From assembly GCA_047967505.1 (NCBI GenBank), contig CM106539.1: DNA of 64,000 nucleotides; one strand, given 5' to 3'. A program made the translations under genes and the position numbers. Of the stretch, positions 11,860 through 24,437 are shown in pieces. The notes below the pieces were generated by a model. It saw only the letters and a list, made by a program, of their open reading frames with translations, was not told the DNA's origin and ran no database searches. The stretch is from Dipteris shenzhenensis (taxonomy: Eukaryota; Polypodiophyta; Polypodiopsida; Gleicheniales). The number at the start of each line of letters is the position of its first letter. Positions within the stretch are counted from its first letter, which is position 1.

Positions 11860-12010
11860 CAACATGCAAGTTCTACTTGTGTGATTCCTACATACGAGTT
11901 CTACATGCAACTCCTACATGCAACATGCAACTTGCAACTCCTACATGCAACTTCTATATGCAAGTTCTACATGTAGAGATAGAATGTCTTACAATTCCTA
12001 CATGCAAAGA
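11860..12010. repeat. Short-period repeats around CTACATGCAAC
   Basis: Repeated words CTACATGCAAC, TTCTACATG and CAACATGCAACTTGCAAC occur about ten times at irregular 12-18 base spacing, forming a degenerate minisatellite. Confidence 0.7.
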
Positions 12011-12149
12011 GAGAATCTCTCCAACTTGTATAAATACCACATAATGGAATGAAGCCCACACTCTTTGGGACATTGTGTTGAGTTCTACTTGGGTATTCCA
12101 AGCAATTGTCTCAAGTGTCCATGCTACCTTGCACTCCACGTCAAAAAGC

Positions 12150-12330
12150 ATGTCCTAACCTTGCAACTCCTCCTCCCCTCTCCTCCAACCTTGCAACCCA
12201 TCCTCTCCTCCTCCTCCCTCCTCCTCCCTTCTCCTCCTCCTCCTCCCTCCTCCTCCTCCTCCCTCCTTCTCTCCCTCCTTTCCCCCATGCTCTTACACCT
12301 TCTTCCTCTCCCACTCCTATACTCCCCCTA
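12150..12330. repeat. C/T-rich low-complexity tract (CTCCTCCTC type)
   Basis: Pyrimidine-only stretches with TCC and CTCCTC triplet repeats. Open frames here are proline/serine/leucine artefacts of the composition. Confidence 0.85.
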
Positions 12331-12369
12331 AGCCCTTAGTTCCTCAACCCTTAACCTCCATGATCTACG

Positions 12370-12855
12370 AGGGAGATGAGTTCTCTACCACCATGTACTC
12401 TACCCTGAACCTTGGATCCTCCTTCTAACTCTGGAACCTCTTTCTAAACCCTGGAACCTCTCTCTAAACCTTGGAACCTCCTTCTAACCCTTGAACCTCT
12501 TCTAAACTCTAGAACCTCTTTCTAAACTCTAGAACCTCTTTCTAAACTTTGGAACCTCTTTCTAACCCTTAAACTCCTCCTTAACCCTTCAACCCTCAAT
12601 GAAGGCGAAAGCCTTCATTACCTCAACCATGATGATGCCCGTTCCTTTCACACATGCATGCACTATGTTTGCTTACCACACTTAAGCCTACGTCTCTCAC
12701 CGGAATACGACTCGAGGTCCTAAGCTACATGTATACTACAAACGACAACCCTAATCTATCTGTAGGTGACAAAAAGCCTCGAAACCCTGCATATACTAAG
12801 AATACCCTGCTCTTCCTGTAGAAGCCATGGGAAAGAGCCAACAAGAAGTCACCTA
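12370..12855 (+). repeat. Left arm of a large inverted repeat
   Basis: This arm reappears in reverse complement at 14570-14985. Paired landmarks include CACCATGTACTCTACC, ACCTTGGATCCTCC, CACACATGCATGCACTATG, CCTACGTCTCTCAC, GAGGTCCTAAGCTACA, TCTGTAGGTGACAAAAAG and GGGAAAGAGCCAACA. The arms differ by point changes and small indels. The intervening loop is about 1.7 kb. Confidence 0.88.
12410..12590. repeat. 20 bp minisatellite inside the inverted-repeat arm
   Basis: The unit GGAACCTCTTTCTAAACCCT (20 bases) repeats about eight times with changes. Several units contain CTAAACCCT, which overlaps the plant telomere/telobox word. The opposite arm (14830-14950) carries the same repeat on the other strand with fewer clean units. 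Confidence 0.85.
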
Positions 12856-14569
12856 GGAGATTGAACTAAAAAACAATAAACTAATCTAATGAAAAGAATC
12901 TATCCTACAATGGAAAACCTAAAACCCAACCTATCCTAATAATCTTAAACAACCTAACATGTTCTAACAAAGCAACAAATGGCAAACAACATAACTTAAA
13001 ACTCTCAACTCTTGCTCTCACCCTCTTCATCAACTCTCCTACACCATGCCCACATGTGAGGAAACTTTCATGCAAGCACTAGTCACTCAAGGCCAATCGT
13101 GGGATCTTATGCTCGAGGATGGCTTAGTACCATGACCACACTCAAACAATCCTAGAGAAGAAGAAAGGTATGCCACTTTTAGTGCCTTTGCAAGAAGAAA
13201 CCTCAACTAAGTAATGCAAGCATAAGAACTCTCAAAGGGCCTCTCACACTCATAAGACTTCGAGAAAGCAAAGAGATGGAGAGGAACCAACTATGTACAC
13301 ACTCATGCAAGATGGAGAGGACCAACTCCAAACTAGGGCGAGTGGAATGAGGACTCCCACGACCTAGCTCTCTATATATATAGATCAAGAGGGGGTCACC
13401 ATGTGCCATGTGGCATACAATGAGAGGCTCCATAGGTTGCAACCAATAGGATGCGGAGGTGGATATAACCCTCCTACCCTATGGTCCAACCCATGTGCTA
13501 TGCACACAAATAATGTAATACAATGTGGTGCAAAATGTGCACATAAACCCTAGCTGAAATATGACATGGATGGCCAGGTAACCCTGTGCCATGTGGAATA
13601 CAATGAGAGGCTCCATGGGTTGCAACCAATAGGATGTGAAGGTGGATATAATCCTTCTACCCTATGGTCCAACCCAAGTGCTATGCACAGAAATAATGTA
13701 ATACAATGTGGTGCAAAATGTGCACATAAACCCTTGCTAAAATATGACATGGATGGCCAACAAGTTAACTCTAGAAATGGGTTAACATGCCCCCACCACT
13801 AAAGTGCATTCTGTCCTCGAAATGTGAATGTGAAAAGTACATCAATGCAAGTGCAAAATACGGGGAATAGAAAATATGGCTCAAGGGGGCAATGCTAGCC
13901 CACTGAGGATATGTCAAGTGCATAATAATCTATATCGATGATGACTGAGATGAGGGATGCTCCCCCACCTCTAAACTACACCACCTTAGTCCCAAATGAA
14001 AATAGGGAAGTCAAACGGCTCCCCAAGTGAATGTGCGTAACTCTAAGTGGTCTCACTGAAGATGATATCAACAAAGCACCAATTGATGTAGATGGTGTCA
14101 GTGGTGAAGTACAAGTAGAGCCTCCAGGGTGCATGCCATAATCCCACAAATAGATGCTAAGAGCAGGAACTTTAGCAACTTCTAGCTATAGGAATGAATC
14201 CAAAAGTACAAGGCTCGAAAGTAAGGATGAATGAGCTTACACCACCTAATCTGTCAATGAAGTGCTCATGGATGATAAAAGAGACTGCTCATCATATGAT
14301 GTGGTAATAAGTCTCTACCACCTCAGGGATCAAGGAGGTGTCTAGATGGGTTGACAAAGTGCTGTCGATGAAGAAAGAGATATCCCCTCAGCTAATGTGA
14401 TAGTATGTAGGGGAGAAGCTTCATGCAATGGAGTGGTGCTTGTAGTAGATAAAGATGGGATATCAATCAATGAAGCATCGTGATAGCTCAAAAGGGTACC
14501 CGATGGTGAAGATAAATCAAAGGGTAACATGTCAAGTGGGATAGAACACAAGCTGTATTGCAAGATGTC
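12856..14569. other. Loop between the inverted-repeat arms; no gene seen
   Basis: Apart from the 182 bp tandem duplication at 13395-13760, no recognisable coding or RNA gene. A TATA-like CTCTATATATATAG lies near 13371-13384. The loop could be the body of a decayed element whose ends are the arms. Confidence 0.4.
13395..13760. repeat. Tandem duplication, unit 182 bp
   Basis: Two head-to-tail copies about 182 bases apart: ACCATGTGCCATGTGG at 13398 pairs with ACCCTGTGCCATGTGG at 13580, and ATGACATGGATGGCCA at 13561 pairs with 13744. The copies are roughly 93 percent identical by eye. The sequence is unrelated to the satellite at 7375-8695 despite the equal length. Confidence 0.92.
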
Positions 14570-14985
14570 CCAATGAAGATTTAGGTGAATGTTGGCTCTT
14601 TCCCATGTCTTCCATAGGAATTGCAGGGTATTCTCACTATGCAGGGTTCCGAGGCTTTTTGTCACCTACAGATATATCGGTATCATCGTTTGTCAATTAA
14701 GTGTAGCTTAGGACCTCGGGTCGTATTCCAGTGAGAGACGTAGGCATAAGTGTGGTAAGCAAAACATAGTGCATGCATGTGTGAAAGGAACGTGCATCAT
14801 GATTGGGGTAAGGAAGGCTTTCACCTTCATTGGGGGTTGAAAGGTTTAGGAGGAGTTTAAGGGTTAGAGGCAGGTTCAAGGTTCAGAAGGAGGTTCCAAG
14901 GTTTAGAAGAGGTTCCAGGGTTCAAAAGGGGTTTAACGGTTAGAAGGACGATCCAAGGTCCATGGAAGAGTACATGGCGGAGAAC
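14570..14985 (-). repeat. Right arm of the large inverted repeat
   Basis: Reverse complement of 12370-12855. Paired landmarks read here as CTTTTTGTCACCTACAGAT, GTGAGAGACGTAGGC and CATGCATGTGTGAAAGGA. Confidence 0.88.
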
Positions 14986-16930
14986 TTGAGAGTGTGGGGA
15001 AAGATGGGTAGCACAAATGCAAGACATCTATTAAGAGGGAACTACCTTTCAAGGAGACAATTGGAAACCTTTACAAGACAAGGCATTAGTTACAAGCATT
15101 TATGTTATATTGGAGGAAATTATTGAAAATTTTGACCAGAGATCTAACAAGTTTGACTTTAGAGTAAGACATTGACAAGTTTGACCACTAATCTAACACT
15201 TTTATGAGGTGGTGTGTGGTGGAGGGGATGGGGTGGATTTGATGGCTGATTAGAAAATAAGGGGTTGTAAGGTGGAGATTATGAGGTAGGTTACAGTTGC
15301 GATAAGGGTAACTACTAGAACTCCCTTAATGCCACCTCTTGTCTACCTCTGAAGCTACTAGGAGCCTCCCCATTGCAACATCCTATTCTCCCAGTCCTAC
15401 TCGGTACCTACCGCTTCGGCTTGCCACTGTCACCCTTCATATTGCACTCAGTAGTGCACTTATCTACCTTCTAGATCTTGTCTTCCTGCATTTTTGAGTT
15501 GCTAGCCATCAATCTATGCTTATGTTGCTCGTGTAACTACTTCAATGCATATTGTTTCTCTATTACCTTCTCCTGAGCACTGTTTGCTAGCTCATCTTCG
15601 TGCTCTTGGCCTCAATTGTGTAGGATTTTTTCCTGTTATGGCCACCTTCATCACTCTTTCTTTGCTATGCTCTTCTTGTTTTCTACCATTGAACAAGCCA
15701 CCTCTGTGCCTGTTGACATACACACTTCATGTGATTGAAGATCAACCTCATCTAGCATTAGATTACCATCATTTTCTTCGAATGAAAATGATACCAAAAT
15801 CTTTGCATGATATTTTCTCAAAGTTCTTTAATGTTTACTAGTAGCCAAAATTGTTGCCTTCTGTCTTGACTATTGCTATAATGCCTTATTGTGCTTTTAG
15901 CTACGTTGTCTATGTGATTATATTATGAGAACTATCATCGATATAAAGACGACGATGCTCTCTTTTCCCATTTGTGAAATTTTTGAAACATTTTTCTCCT
16001 CCTATCTAATGAACCTTAGCATCGTCCACAGGTTATGATCAATAAAGGAGAGTCTAAATGCTACAATACTCAAAAGAATGCGAAAACTAAACTCAATGCA
16101 TGTTTTCTGTGTTGTGCATGTTTGTAGGTTCTTTGCTTGTGAGGGTATTATGCATGCATGTTTTCTTTGCTTAAATTCTTGTTTGCTTGTGCATGTTTGC
16201 TAGAATGAAATTACAAGCCTTTCATAAGGCTGAACTATCAACAGCGACATCCCTTTGTTTCTCCTTTTCCTTCACTGTGTACCTTTTCTTTTTCAAGCAA
16301 GGAGTAAATTACTCAAGTGGTATTCAATGTTGCCGCTCAATGCAAGGAAAGTATGCATTTGCAATTTGTCTACCCTTTAACAAGACAACAAAATAATAGA
16401 AAACTAATCATGTTGTGCATAAATCAACTTCCAAAAGATCTTGGCTTGGTTGTCACTCCCAAGTGTAGGAGGAGGGGTAGTATTCTTGCCTTCTTGTTGC
16501 AGACTGATCATTTTCATAGCTGACTCTATATGAACTAGTCCATCCCTCCTCGCAAACTAGCCTTGTTTTCTATTGCATACTATCCTTCTATTGTGTCCTT
16601 GCAACTAGAACTTGATAAGGATTTGTATCAAAAAATCTATTATAAGCTAAGAGCTTAATTTTGGGTTCCATGGGTGTTGGCAATGGCTTGAATTCTTTTG
16701 AGTTGACCTACTCTAATTGTATATTTGATCTATGTGAGTGTGATGCCATTTTCATCCCTACATATTTCTATGGCAAGAAAATAATATTCCATATCTTTCA
16801 TTCAAACTATTATATAGATTTTGACTAGTGAAATTAATTGACCACAAACCTATGACGATGAAGTCATCGCATATCATCTAACAAAAGCAATTTGTTTTTG
16901 CTATTTTGTTGATGTAACATTGTAAAGTTC
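14986..16930. other. No gene recognised
   Basis: Only short frames with no recognisable domain. The sequence is AT-rich from about 15800. Confidence 0.45.
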
Positions 16931-17137
16931 TCAATTTGAATTCAATGTTAGAAAATCAGCTCTAAAAACATGAATGTGAAGACAAGCATTATAAGCATGT
17001 GGTTCTTGCTTTAAACCATACAGAGATTTTTGTATCTTGCAAACATTCTTCTCTCGCCATTTGACAACATAACCTTTAAATTGTATCATATCTATTTTTT
17101 CACCAAGGTAGCCATTGAGAAATGCACTTTTGACTAT
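16931..17137 (-). pseudogene. Copia reverse transcriptase scrap
   Basis: Minus-strand residues VKSAFLNGYLGEKI, then VCKIQKSLYGLKQEPHAYN, match the Copia RT core (consensus DVKSAFLNGxLxE ... [13 protein letters not shown]). Coding similarity stops abruptly near 17137, where the dispersed repeat 17140-17757 begins. No LTR or other part of the element is next to it. Confidence 0.85.
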
Positions 17138-17139
17138 AG

Positions 17140-17757
17140 ACTTGATAGTGTTTGTAGGATTTCTCCTGTCAATCATTTGTATGATGATGATGTGATTTAA
17201 TAGAGTCCTTTGTTTGATAATTGCAAGAGGGTGTTGTCAATGCTAATGTAGCAGCCCACATATGCTTCTATGTCTTCATTTGAGGTTGTAGTGTACATTG
17301 GTGCATCCTTTATCCACAACAAACCATGCTCATGCTAGATCCCTCTATTTTGAAACTCAGAGACAAACAAGAACTCTTGTAGTTTGCCTAGGATGGTTGC
17401 ATTTTGTCTCAATAAATGCTTTATGGTCTAGAACCTGTGCACATAATATTGTGCACTTATTATCAGACCCTTTTGAATCCTAAGTAAATAATCAGCACTT
17501 GCAGTCAATGAATCAGCATATTCACACAATCTAACGAAATAAAATCCACATAATTTAAAGTGTTTCTTCCAACAAAGACGACCACAAAGTGCCGCGCACC
17601 CAAACAAAGTAACGAAGCTTTAGAAGTCCATGTCAAATGAATATTTAGCTACTAATAACAAAAGCTAGTCTCTGCAAGGGGAGTCCAGAAACTCAAACAA
17701 GGTCTCATGCAGATTGCCAAAGAGACCACAATGCCAAAATAATTGCCAAGCAAAGTA
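17140..17757 (-). repeat. Dispersed repeat, inverted partner of 59801-60412
   Basis: About 615 bases match 59801-60412 in reverse complement over the whole length, with roughly 90 percent or better identity by eye. The match runs from CTTGATAGTGTTTGTAGG at the left to AATTGCCAAGCAAAGT at the right. One side abuts a Copia RT scrap; the partner abuts a helicase relic, so the unit has sharp ends in two contexts. Confidence 0.92.
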
Positions 17758-17835
17758 ACCAAGCTAAAGTAACCAACATCAGAAAATCCATCTTAAAGGA
17801 TTATTTAACTAATGAATAAAGGTAGTCTACTCTGC

Positions 17836-18190
17836 TATGATCGACATCTCTCTACGAAATAACAAAAACCAGCTACCTACAGAAGATTTGATCGCTTTAT
17901 ATGATGAAAGAATTCATGGGCATCTGAAAGGAATCCCACACACCACCAACACTTTGCATGACTTAGGAGGCTCAAGTATTTGGCACTGCAAAACACAACC
18001 ATCACCAAAACAGACTACAGAATGCTTCAAAAAGTATTCATGAAGATACTTCCAACCATCTACATGTATAACAATTACCCTACTATGATTGACACCTCTT
18101 TGTGAAATAATAGAAACCAATTTCCTCAGAAATATTTAATCGCTTCGCACGATGAAACAATTCATGCGCGTTTAGCAATCTAAAACTTTT
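17836..18190. repeat. Imperfect direct repeats, spacing about 248 bp
   Basis: ATCGACATCTCTCTACGAAA at 17839 and onward is repeated as TTGACACCTCTTTGTGAAA from 18087, followed in both by AACCA, a TTAATCGCTT-like or TTGATCGCTT word and GATGAAA-AATTCATG. The two copies are 75-80 percent alike by eye. Confidence 0.7.
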
Positions 18191-18799
18191 ATTGAGAACT
18201 ATCAATACACAAGGGCTCTTGCCAGCAAGAGCTATACTTGCAACAATAGGCTGACAACCTATTGTTGCAATAGGAATACCCCACAAACTATTGAAGCATG
18301 TTGAACATAGGGAAGTGCAAATGCAACTAATACAAAGTGAAATACGACATGACAAACGTTCTGTGTAGGCCTCACGTGTTGTAGCTTAAAACAGCTTACA
18401 CATAGACCTCCTCGCACTTTTATTAATTGTTGAATGCTTCCAAAATTTGACATCCTTAGGTCTTCACCAAGACCACTCATAAGCACATGTGCACTGAAAG
18501 CACACGTAGATTGCATTGCACAACCACCTTTGGATGGTGCTCCTATCGTCCAAGCAATCTCTGCATCCAAATTCAATCACGTTAGGAATCACAAGTTCGT
18601 ACATCCACACAACAAAAAAACTTTCCACGTTGCTTTACAACCTCTGTCAACAACGAAACAATAACATACAAACAAATTACCAAGGGAGAATGTAGGTGCC
18701 ATTTCAAAACAAGCTTTCGTTGGCCCTTGATGTTATCAAAACTATCTCTGCACAGCCATAATCAATCGACATAGTGAAAATAAAAAACTCTTGCATGCA
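18191..18799. other. Intergenic left flank of the tandem LTR element; nothing recognised
   Basis: Short frames only. This is the pre-insertion DNA that continues at 24799 after the element. Confidence 0.5.
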
Positions 18800-18804
18800 C
18801 AGAA
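18800..18804. repeat. Target-site duplication, left copy (CAGAA)
   Basis: Identical to 24794-24798 and directly next to the first base of the outer LTR. Confidence 0.85.
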
Positions 18805-19158
18805 TGTTGAGAGATATGGTGCCATGTGCACATAATTAGAAGCAAAGGCATGAGCTAAGGTATGGCGTTTGTATGAATCAAAGTAGCCACCCAAGGATGT
18901 GGACTACATGAGAAGATGATGTAGAGAAAGGGCTACCACTAGGAGAGATGTGGATCAAGGATACCGCATGGATTGACTATTCTAAAGGCTCTTTCTAAAT
19001 AAGAATCCTCTCTTGTATGGTTTATAAGGACATTTGCAATAGATTGAGTGTGTCTATTGTTATTTCCATCACATGGCTTATTTGGTGTGGTGTGAGCCTC
19101 CCTAGCTCTTACACTCATCTTGTGTGCATTAGGAGAGTTCGATCCCAATTTCTCAATA
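18805..19158 (+). repeat. LTR 1 of the tandem non-autonomous element
   Basis: Starts TGTTGAGAGATATGGTGCC and ends TTTCTCAATA directly against the primer site; 354 bp. The termini are TG and TA. Its TATA position reads TCTAAATAAG, whereas the other two LTRs keep TATATAAG, so this copy's promoter is probably damaged. Confidence 0.92.
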
Positions 19159-19170
19159 TGGTATCAGAGC
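19159..19170 (+). other. Primer-binding site, initiator Met tRNA (first internal region)
   Basis: TGGTATCAGAGC immediately follows LTR 1. Confidence 0.93.
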
Positions 19171-22100
19171 CTAGGTCTAGCTCTCTTAGATTAGCGTTAG
19201 ATATAGTTTCTTGAGATTTCTTTTGAGGTTTCATTTCTTTGAAAGAGAGATTGAGATTCTTTGAGAGTTTCTCTTGAGTGATCTTCACTTCCGTTGAGAG
19301 ACTTCCCATTCATTGGAAGAGATTTATGTTGATTTCTTCCCATACATTTATGTCTTTATGAGGTTTATTTTTGTGAGAGACATGGGTTTCCTATTATAGA
19401 ATTGTATTTATGATATTTGTTGCTATGGAAATTATTTTATTTTAGTCAAGTGTAACTATGGCAAGGTATTCCATAGGAGTGCACCAAAAGCGGCGAGTGT
19501 CCTAGTAGATGCTTTGTGGGGTTCAGTTGGGGACACCTAACTACCTGTGTTTTGCTAGGCTAGATGGTTAGTATTGTAATGTTACTAGTGTTACTGGTGT
19601 TATTGCAATTGGTTGCAAGGTGTGCATTTTGATGTCTATATATCAAGCGTACAATTGTGTTGGGATTAGTTGGTTTGATGATTTATTAATTAATTGTAAC
19701 AACTAGCACAATTGGCGGCTTGAGTACAAATGATGAGTTGGATAACGAGGAACAAAGATGATGAAGCTGATTTGGATGGATTGAAGTATCGAATGGGTTG
19801 CCAAAGGCCAAGAGCCATACTGTAAAGTAATGAATACTAAGCCTTGGGCTAGGGCATATTAAGCCTTGTGATATTTTGAGCTCGTGGTGCTATGTTGAGC
19901 AATCCCTCTAATTGTGCACAAGCGATGCTTTTGGATGTACTATTATTGGCTCTTTGTTTTTTGGAATTACAATTAAATACTCTAGATGGGAAGCAAGATA
20001 CCATTCATGGGGGGCATATTGGACCCCATGCAGTGTCGCTCACTCTTTCTCTTCTCTCCCCCACTTGTTTCCTTGATCTTGGTTTCTATAGTTTTGGTAA
20101 ATCATGAATTTGTGATCATGTTTTAATTTCATAACATTTCCATCGAGACTGAAAGAGGGTCTTGTGAGCATTCTACTCTCAAGAGAGTCTATTTTGTGTC
20201 GATTGAGAGAGAGAGATAATTGTTAAGAGCCAATTTTTGGCTAAATTGAGCCCCATGAAAGAATCTGGCATCTCTTTTGAAAATCTATGAAAGCAGCCTC
20301 ACACCTTCAAGACTTCAAACAAAGGAGAAGTCAAAGCCAAGCAAGTGCAACTCATGACTCCTACAACGGTTTGGGGACATAGGCAAGCTGGCTTGGACCT
20401 TGCAAACTCATTGCTTTGATTGTTAGTTGTCTTGGTCCTGGCTTGTGAGCCAAAGCTACGACTAAGCATTTATGACCCTAGCAACGATCAATGACTCATA
20501 CACCATGTCAAGTGTCCATCAAAGGCACACAACAAGCACACGAGTGACTAGGTAGCACTCCACCAATGTTACCCAGCCAGTCGCCTATTGCAACAACTTG
20601 TCTACACCATGTAGTAAGCTTCTACAACAATCGACTATAGTAGCGAACACACACAAGAGTGGCAGATCAAACAAGATTTCAAAAACAATGATATAATCAA
20701 TAGGGCTCAACGACAATAAGGCTACAAAGGACTCTACAATAAGAAGTAAAGACATACATGCTAGATGCAACATACGTGATTGCTACCACTAGCCAAAGCT
20801 TCAACACAAAGTGCTTGAGAGTGGAAGACAGCTTGATTGCTTCAAGCAGTGCTACACGGCAAAGCAACACCAAGTAGTAGCGCGACATCTACAATGCCGT
20901 CTATACCAAACAACCACTCTAGATAAGCAAAGAAGTATAACACCGTGAAATTACAATGAGTTGTAGATAGATAGCCGACGGGGTGATGCTCAAAAGCAGC
21001 CAACGAACACAAACTTGTAGACATACACATGGCAACCTTTAAGCCAACTCTGTAGGTAGGGCTATCTCATAGATCCTTAGGTCAAGCTTCTGACACATGG
21101 CATTATCTACCCCTAGGCGCCAACTCCCTTTCATAAGAATACCTATCAAATTCTTGAGTATGAGATGAATTTAACAATATGCTATGAGTAGAAATTAGTT
21201 AAATTAGCATGGTTGTGTTCTGCACTAAAAGAGCTTCAAATATGCCTTTACACCTTGAAATTTAGGTTACACATGAAAAAGTTACATTGATTTGGAAGGA
21301 GATGGATTTTCATATTTTAGTGTATTTTTTGTTTTACCCCCCCTCATCCAAAAGATCCCCCCCCCCCCTTGGGCCTCACATATTATGAAAAATATGTACA
21401 AATTTTAAAATCTTGCATATTTTTCAAGGTATATATCTTATATTTTCTGGGAGGAGCAACATGAGATTTTCATATTTTCCCTTGCATATTTGAATTCTTT
21501 TAAGGAAATCTATGCATATTCTATATGGACCTTGTCCCCCCATACCTTGGATTTTAGACGAGGGTAGTAACATAATACAAATTGAGTTGGCGTCCCAGGT
21601 ATCTACCACGCCACCATCTTTGCAACGTCATTAAGACATGTGGCAACCCCTGCTAAGACACACTTTGAATGCAACATGAGAATCCATGTGCCACATCATC
21701 AATTGAGTCCCCTCCCTTCATCAAAACTTTGATACACCATAACTTTCAACCGAGGAAGAATTTACATGTGATCCAAAAAGGAAAAACGGTCGTCTTTTCA
21801 AGGCCTATGCACTTGTAACATTAGAATCATTGTATGCAATTAGACACTACCAATATTGAAAGAAATCAATTGGTAAGACCTTTGCAACAATAAATAACTA
21901 AGCAAAGCATGAAGGCACAAATCGATGTTGTAAGCATGTAGAAAGCACAAGTGCATTAGATGACCATATCACAAAACATGGAATCCATACATAAAGCATT
22001 AAAGGCACACGAAGAACAATGCATCATGCATCAAGATACATCAAGCAAAGAGGAGAATGCCATTGACAAGATGTTCTAAGAAGCCATCTTACCATCTTTA

Positions 22101-22327
22101 GCCCACATTTTGTAAAGGTCACCAAATGAGTAGACCTTGGTTTCCAGGTATCAACACTGACCACCTAAGAGTAGCGATGCGAGCACCCATGGGAGGTATT
22201 GATTATGTTGTAGTACCACACTTGACCACCTTAAGTATCAAGTATGCACTAGGGAGAGGTGATAAACTTTTATTCACATCTGACCACCTTGCAGTAGTAG
22301 CTAATGCATCATGGCACCAAGGGGAGG
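19171..22327 (+). other. First internal region of the non-autonomous element, non-coding
   Basis: 3.16 kb without gag-pol similarity; longest frames are short and unlike any domain. A leader rich in GAGA and TTTCTTGAGATTTC words follows the primer site. A run of about ten C lies at 21358-21368. It closes with the purine tract CAAGGGGAGG before LTR 2. Confidence 0.85.
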
Positions 22328-22673
22328 GGTTGAGAAGAATGGTGCCATGTGCATATAATTAGAGGCAAAGGTATGAGCTAAGGTATGGTGTTTGTATGAA
22401 CTAAAGTAGCCACCCAAGGATGTGGAATACATGAGAAGATGATGTGGAGCAAGGGGTACCACTAGGAGAGATGTGGATTAGAGGATACCACATGGGGTCG
22501 ACTATTCTAAAGGCTCTCTATATATAAGAAGACTCTCTTGTATGGTTGATATAGACATTTGCAATAGATTGAGTGTGTCTATTGATGTTTCCATCTCATG
22601 GATTATTTGGTGTGGTTTGATCCTTGCTAGCTCTTACCCTTAGCTTGGAGATTTCAATCCCAATTTCTTAATA
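22328..22673 (+). repeat. LTR 2 (shared middle LTR)
   Basis: 346 bp. Starts GGTTGAGAAGAATGGTGCC (first T changed to G) after the purine tract and ends TTTCTTAATA against a second primer site. It serves as 3' LTR of the left unit and 5' LTR of the right unit. TATA box TATATATAAG at about 22519-22528. Confidence 0.92.
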
Positions 22674-22685
22674 TGGTATCAGAGC
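22674..22685 (+). other. Primer-binding site, initiator Met tRNA (second internal region)
   Basis: TGGTATCAGAGC immediately follows LTR 2. Confidence 0.93.
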
Positions 22686-24437
22686 CTAGGTCTAGCTCTT
22701 CTAGATTAGATTTAGATATAGTTTCTTGAGATTTCTTGTGAGGTTTCATTTCTTCAAAAGAGAGATTGAGATTCTTTGAGGGTTTCTCTTAAGTGATCTT
22801 CACATCTGGTGAGAGACTTTCCATTCATTGGAAGAGATTTCTTTCCATTTCTTCCCATACATTTCTGTCTTTGTGAGGTTTATTTAGTGAGAGAGAGAGG
22901 TTTCCATCGAGACTGAAAAGGGAGTCTTGTGAGAATTCTATTCTTAAGAAAGTCTATTTAGTGTCATTTGAGAGAGAGAGAGAGACAGCTGTCATTGGTT
23001 GAGAGATAGTTGTCTCGTTAGCTGACTTGGCTAAATTGAGCCCCATGAAAGAATCCGGCATCTCTTTTTGAAATCTATGAAAGCACCCTCACACCTTCAA
23101 GACTTCAAACAAAGGAGAAGTCATAGCCAAGCAAGCGCAACTGGGGATGCAAGCAAGCCAGCTTAGACCTTGCAGACTAATTGCTTTGCTTGCTAGTTGT
23201 CTCGGTCTGACTTGTGCCAAAGCTACGGCTAAGCATCTACGACCCTAGCAACAATCAGTGACTCATACACAACACCAAGCAACCATAAAAGGCACACAAT
23301 AAGCACCCAAGCCACTAGGCAGCACTTTACCTAGCCAGTCGCCTACTGTGACAACTTGGATACTCCACGCAGTAAGCTTCTACAACGATCGACTACAGCA
23401 CTGAGCATGCACAAGAGCGGCATATCAAACAAGCTTTCAAAAACAATGACACAATCAGTAGCAGCTCGACAACAACAAGGCTACAAAGGACTCTATAGCA
23501 AGAAGCAAAGACATACATGCTAAATGCAACATATGAGACTGCTATCACTAGCCAAAGCTTTGACACAGAGAGGTTGAGAGCTTGAGACAGCTCGAAGCAA
23601 TCAAGCAATGCTACGTGGCAAAGCAATGTCAAGTAGTAGCGCAACATCTACAATGATGTCTATAGCAAACATCAACACTCTAGAAAAGCAAACAAGTCAA
23701 GTGCCACATAATTACAGTGAGACAATTGACGTACGTGAAGGAGGCGACACTCAGAAGTAGTAACCAACACAAACCTGTAAGGTGATGACCAAGCAAAGAT
23801 CCTGGAGATAGACATCCACGTGGCAACCTTTATGCCAACCCTCAATAGAGAGGGTTACCTCATATAGGAAGAATTTGCTTGTGATCCAAAAAGGAAAAAC
23901 GATATTCTTTTCGAGCCCTATGCACTTGTAACATCAGAATCATTGTATGCAGTTAGACACTACCAATATTGAAAGAAATCAATTGGTAAGACCTTTGCAA
24001 CAATAAATAACTAAGCAAAGCATGAAGGCACAAATCGTTGTTGTAAGCATGCAGAAAGCACAAGTGCATTAGATGACCATATCACAAAACATGGAATCCA
24101 CACATAACGCATTAAAGGCACACGAAGAACAATGCATCATGCATAAAGATACATCAAGCAAAGAGGAGAATGCCATTGACAAGATGTTCTAAGAAGCCAC
24201 CTTACAATCTTTAGCCCACATTTTGTAAAGGTCACCAAATGAGTAGACCTTTGTTTTCAGGTATCAAACTTGACCACCTGAGAGTAGCAATGTGAGAACC
24301 TAGGGGAGGTATTGATCATGTTGTAGCCCCACACTTGACCACCTTAAGTAGCAAGTATGCACTAAGGGGAGGTGATGGACTTTTACTAACATCTAATCAC
24401 CTTGCAGTAGCCAATGCATCATGGCACCAAGGGGAGG
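22686..24437 (+). other. Second internal region, shortened copy of the first
   Basis: 1.75 kb colinear with 19171-22327 but with two blocks missing. Shared segments include TTCCATCGAGACTGAAA, AAGACTTCAAACAAAGGAG and ATTGAAAGAAATCAATTGG. It ends with the same AAGGGGAGG purine tract. Non-coding. Confidence 0.9.

Noticed and set aside
12065-12339. Proline/serine-rich small proteins
   Set aside because: Low-complexity pyrimidine tract read in two frames; no start context or homology.
12410-12590. True interstitial telomere
   Set aside because: The unit is 20 bp with only a telobox-like part; no run of the seven-base plant telomere repeat exists.
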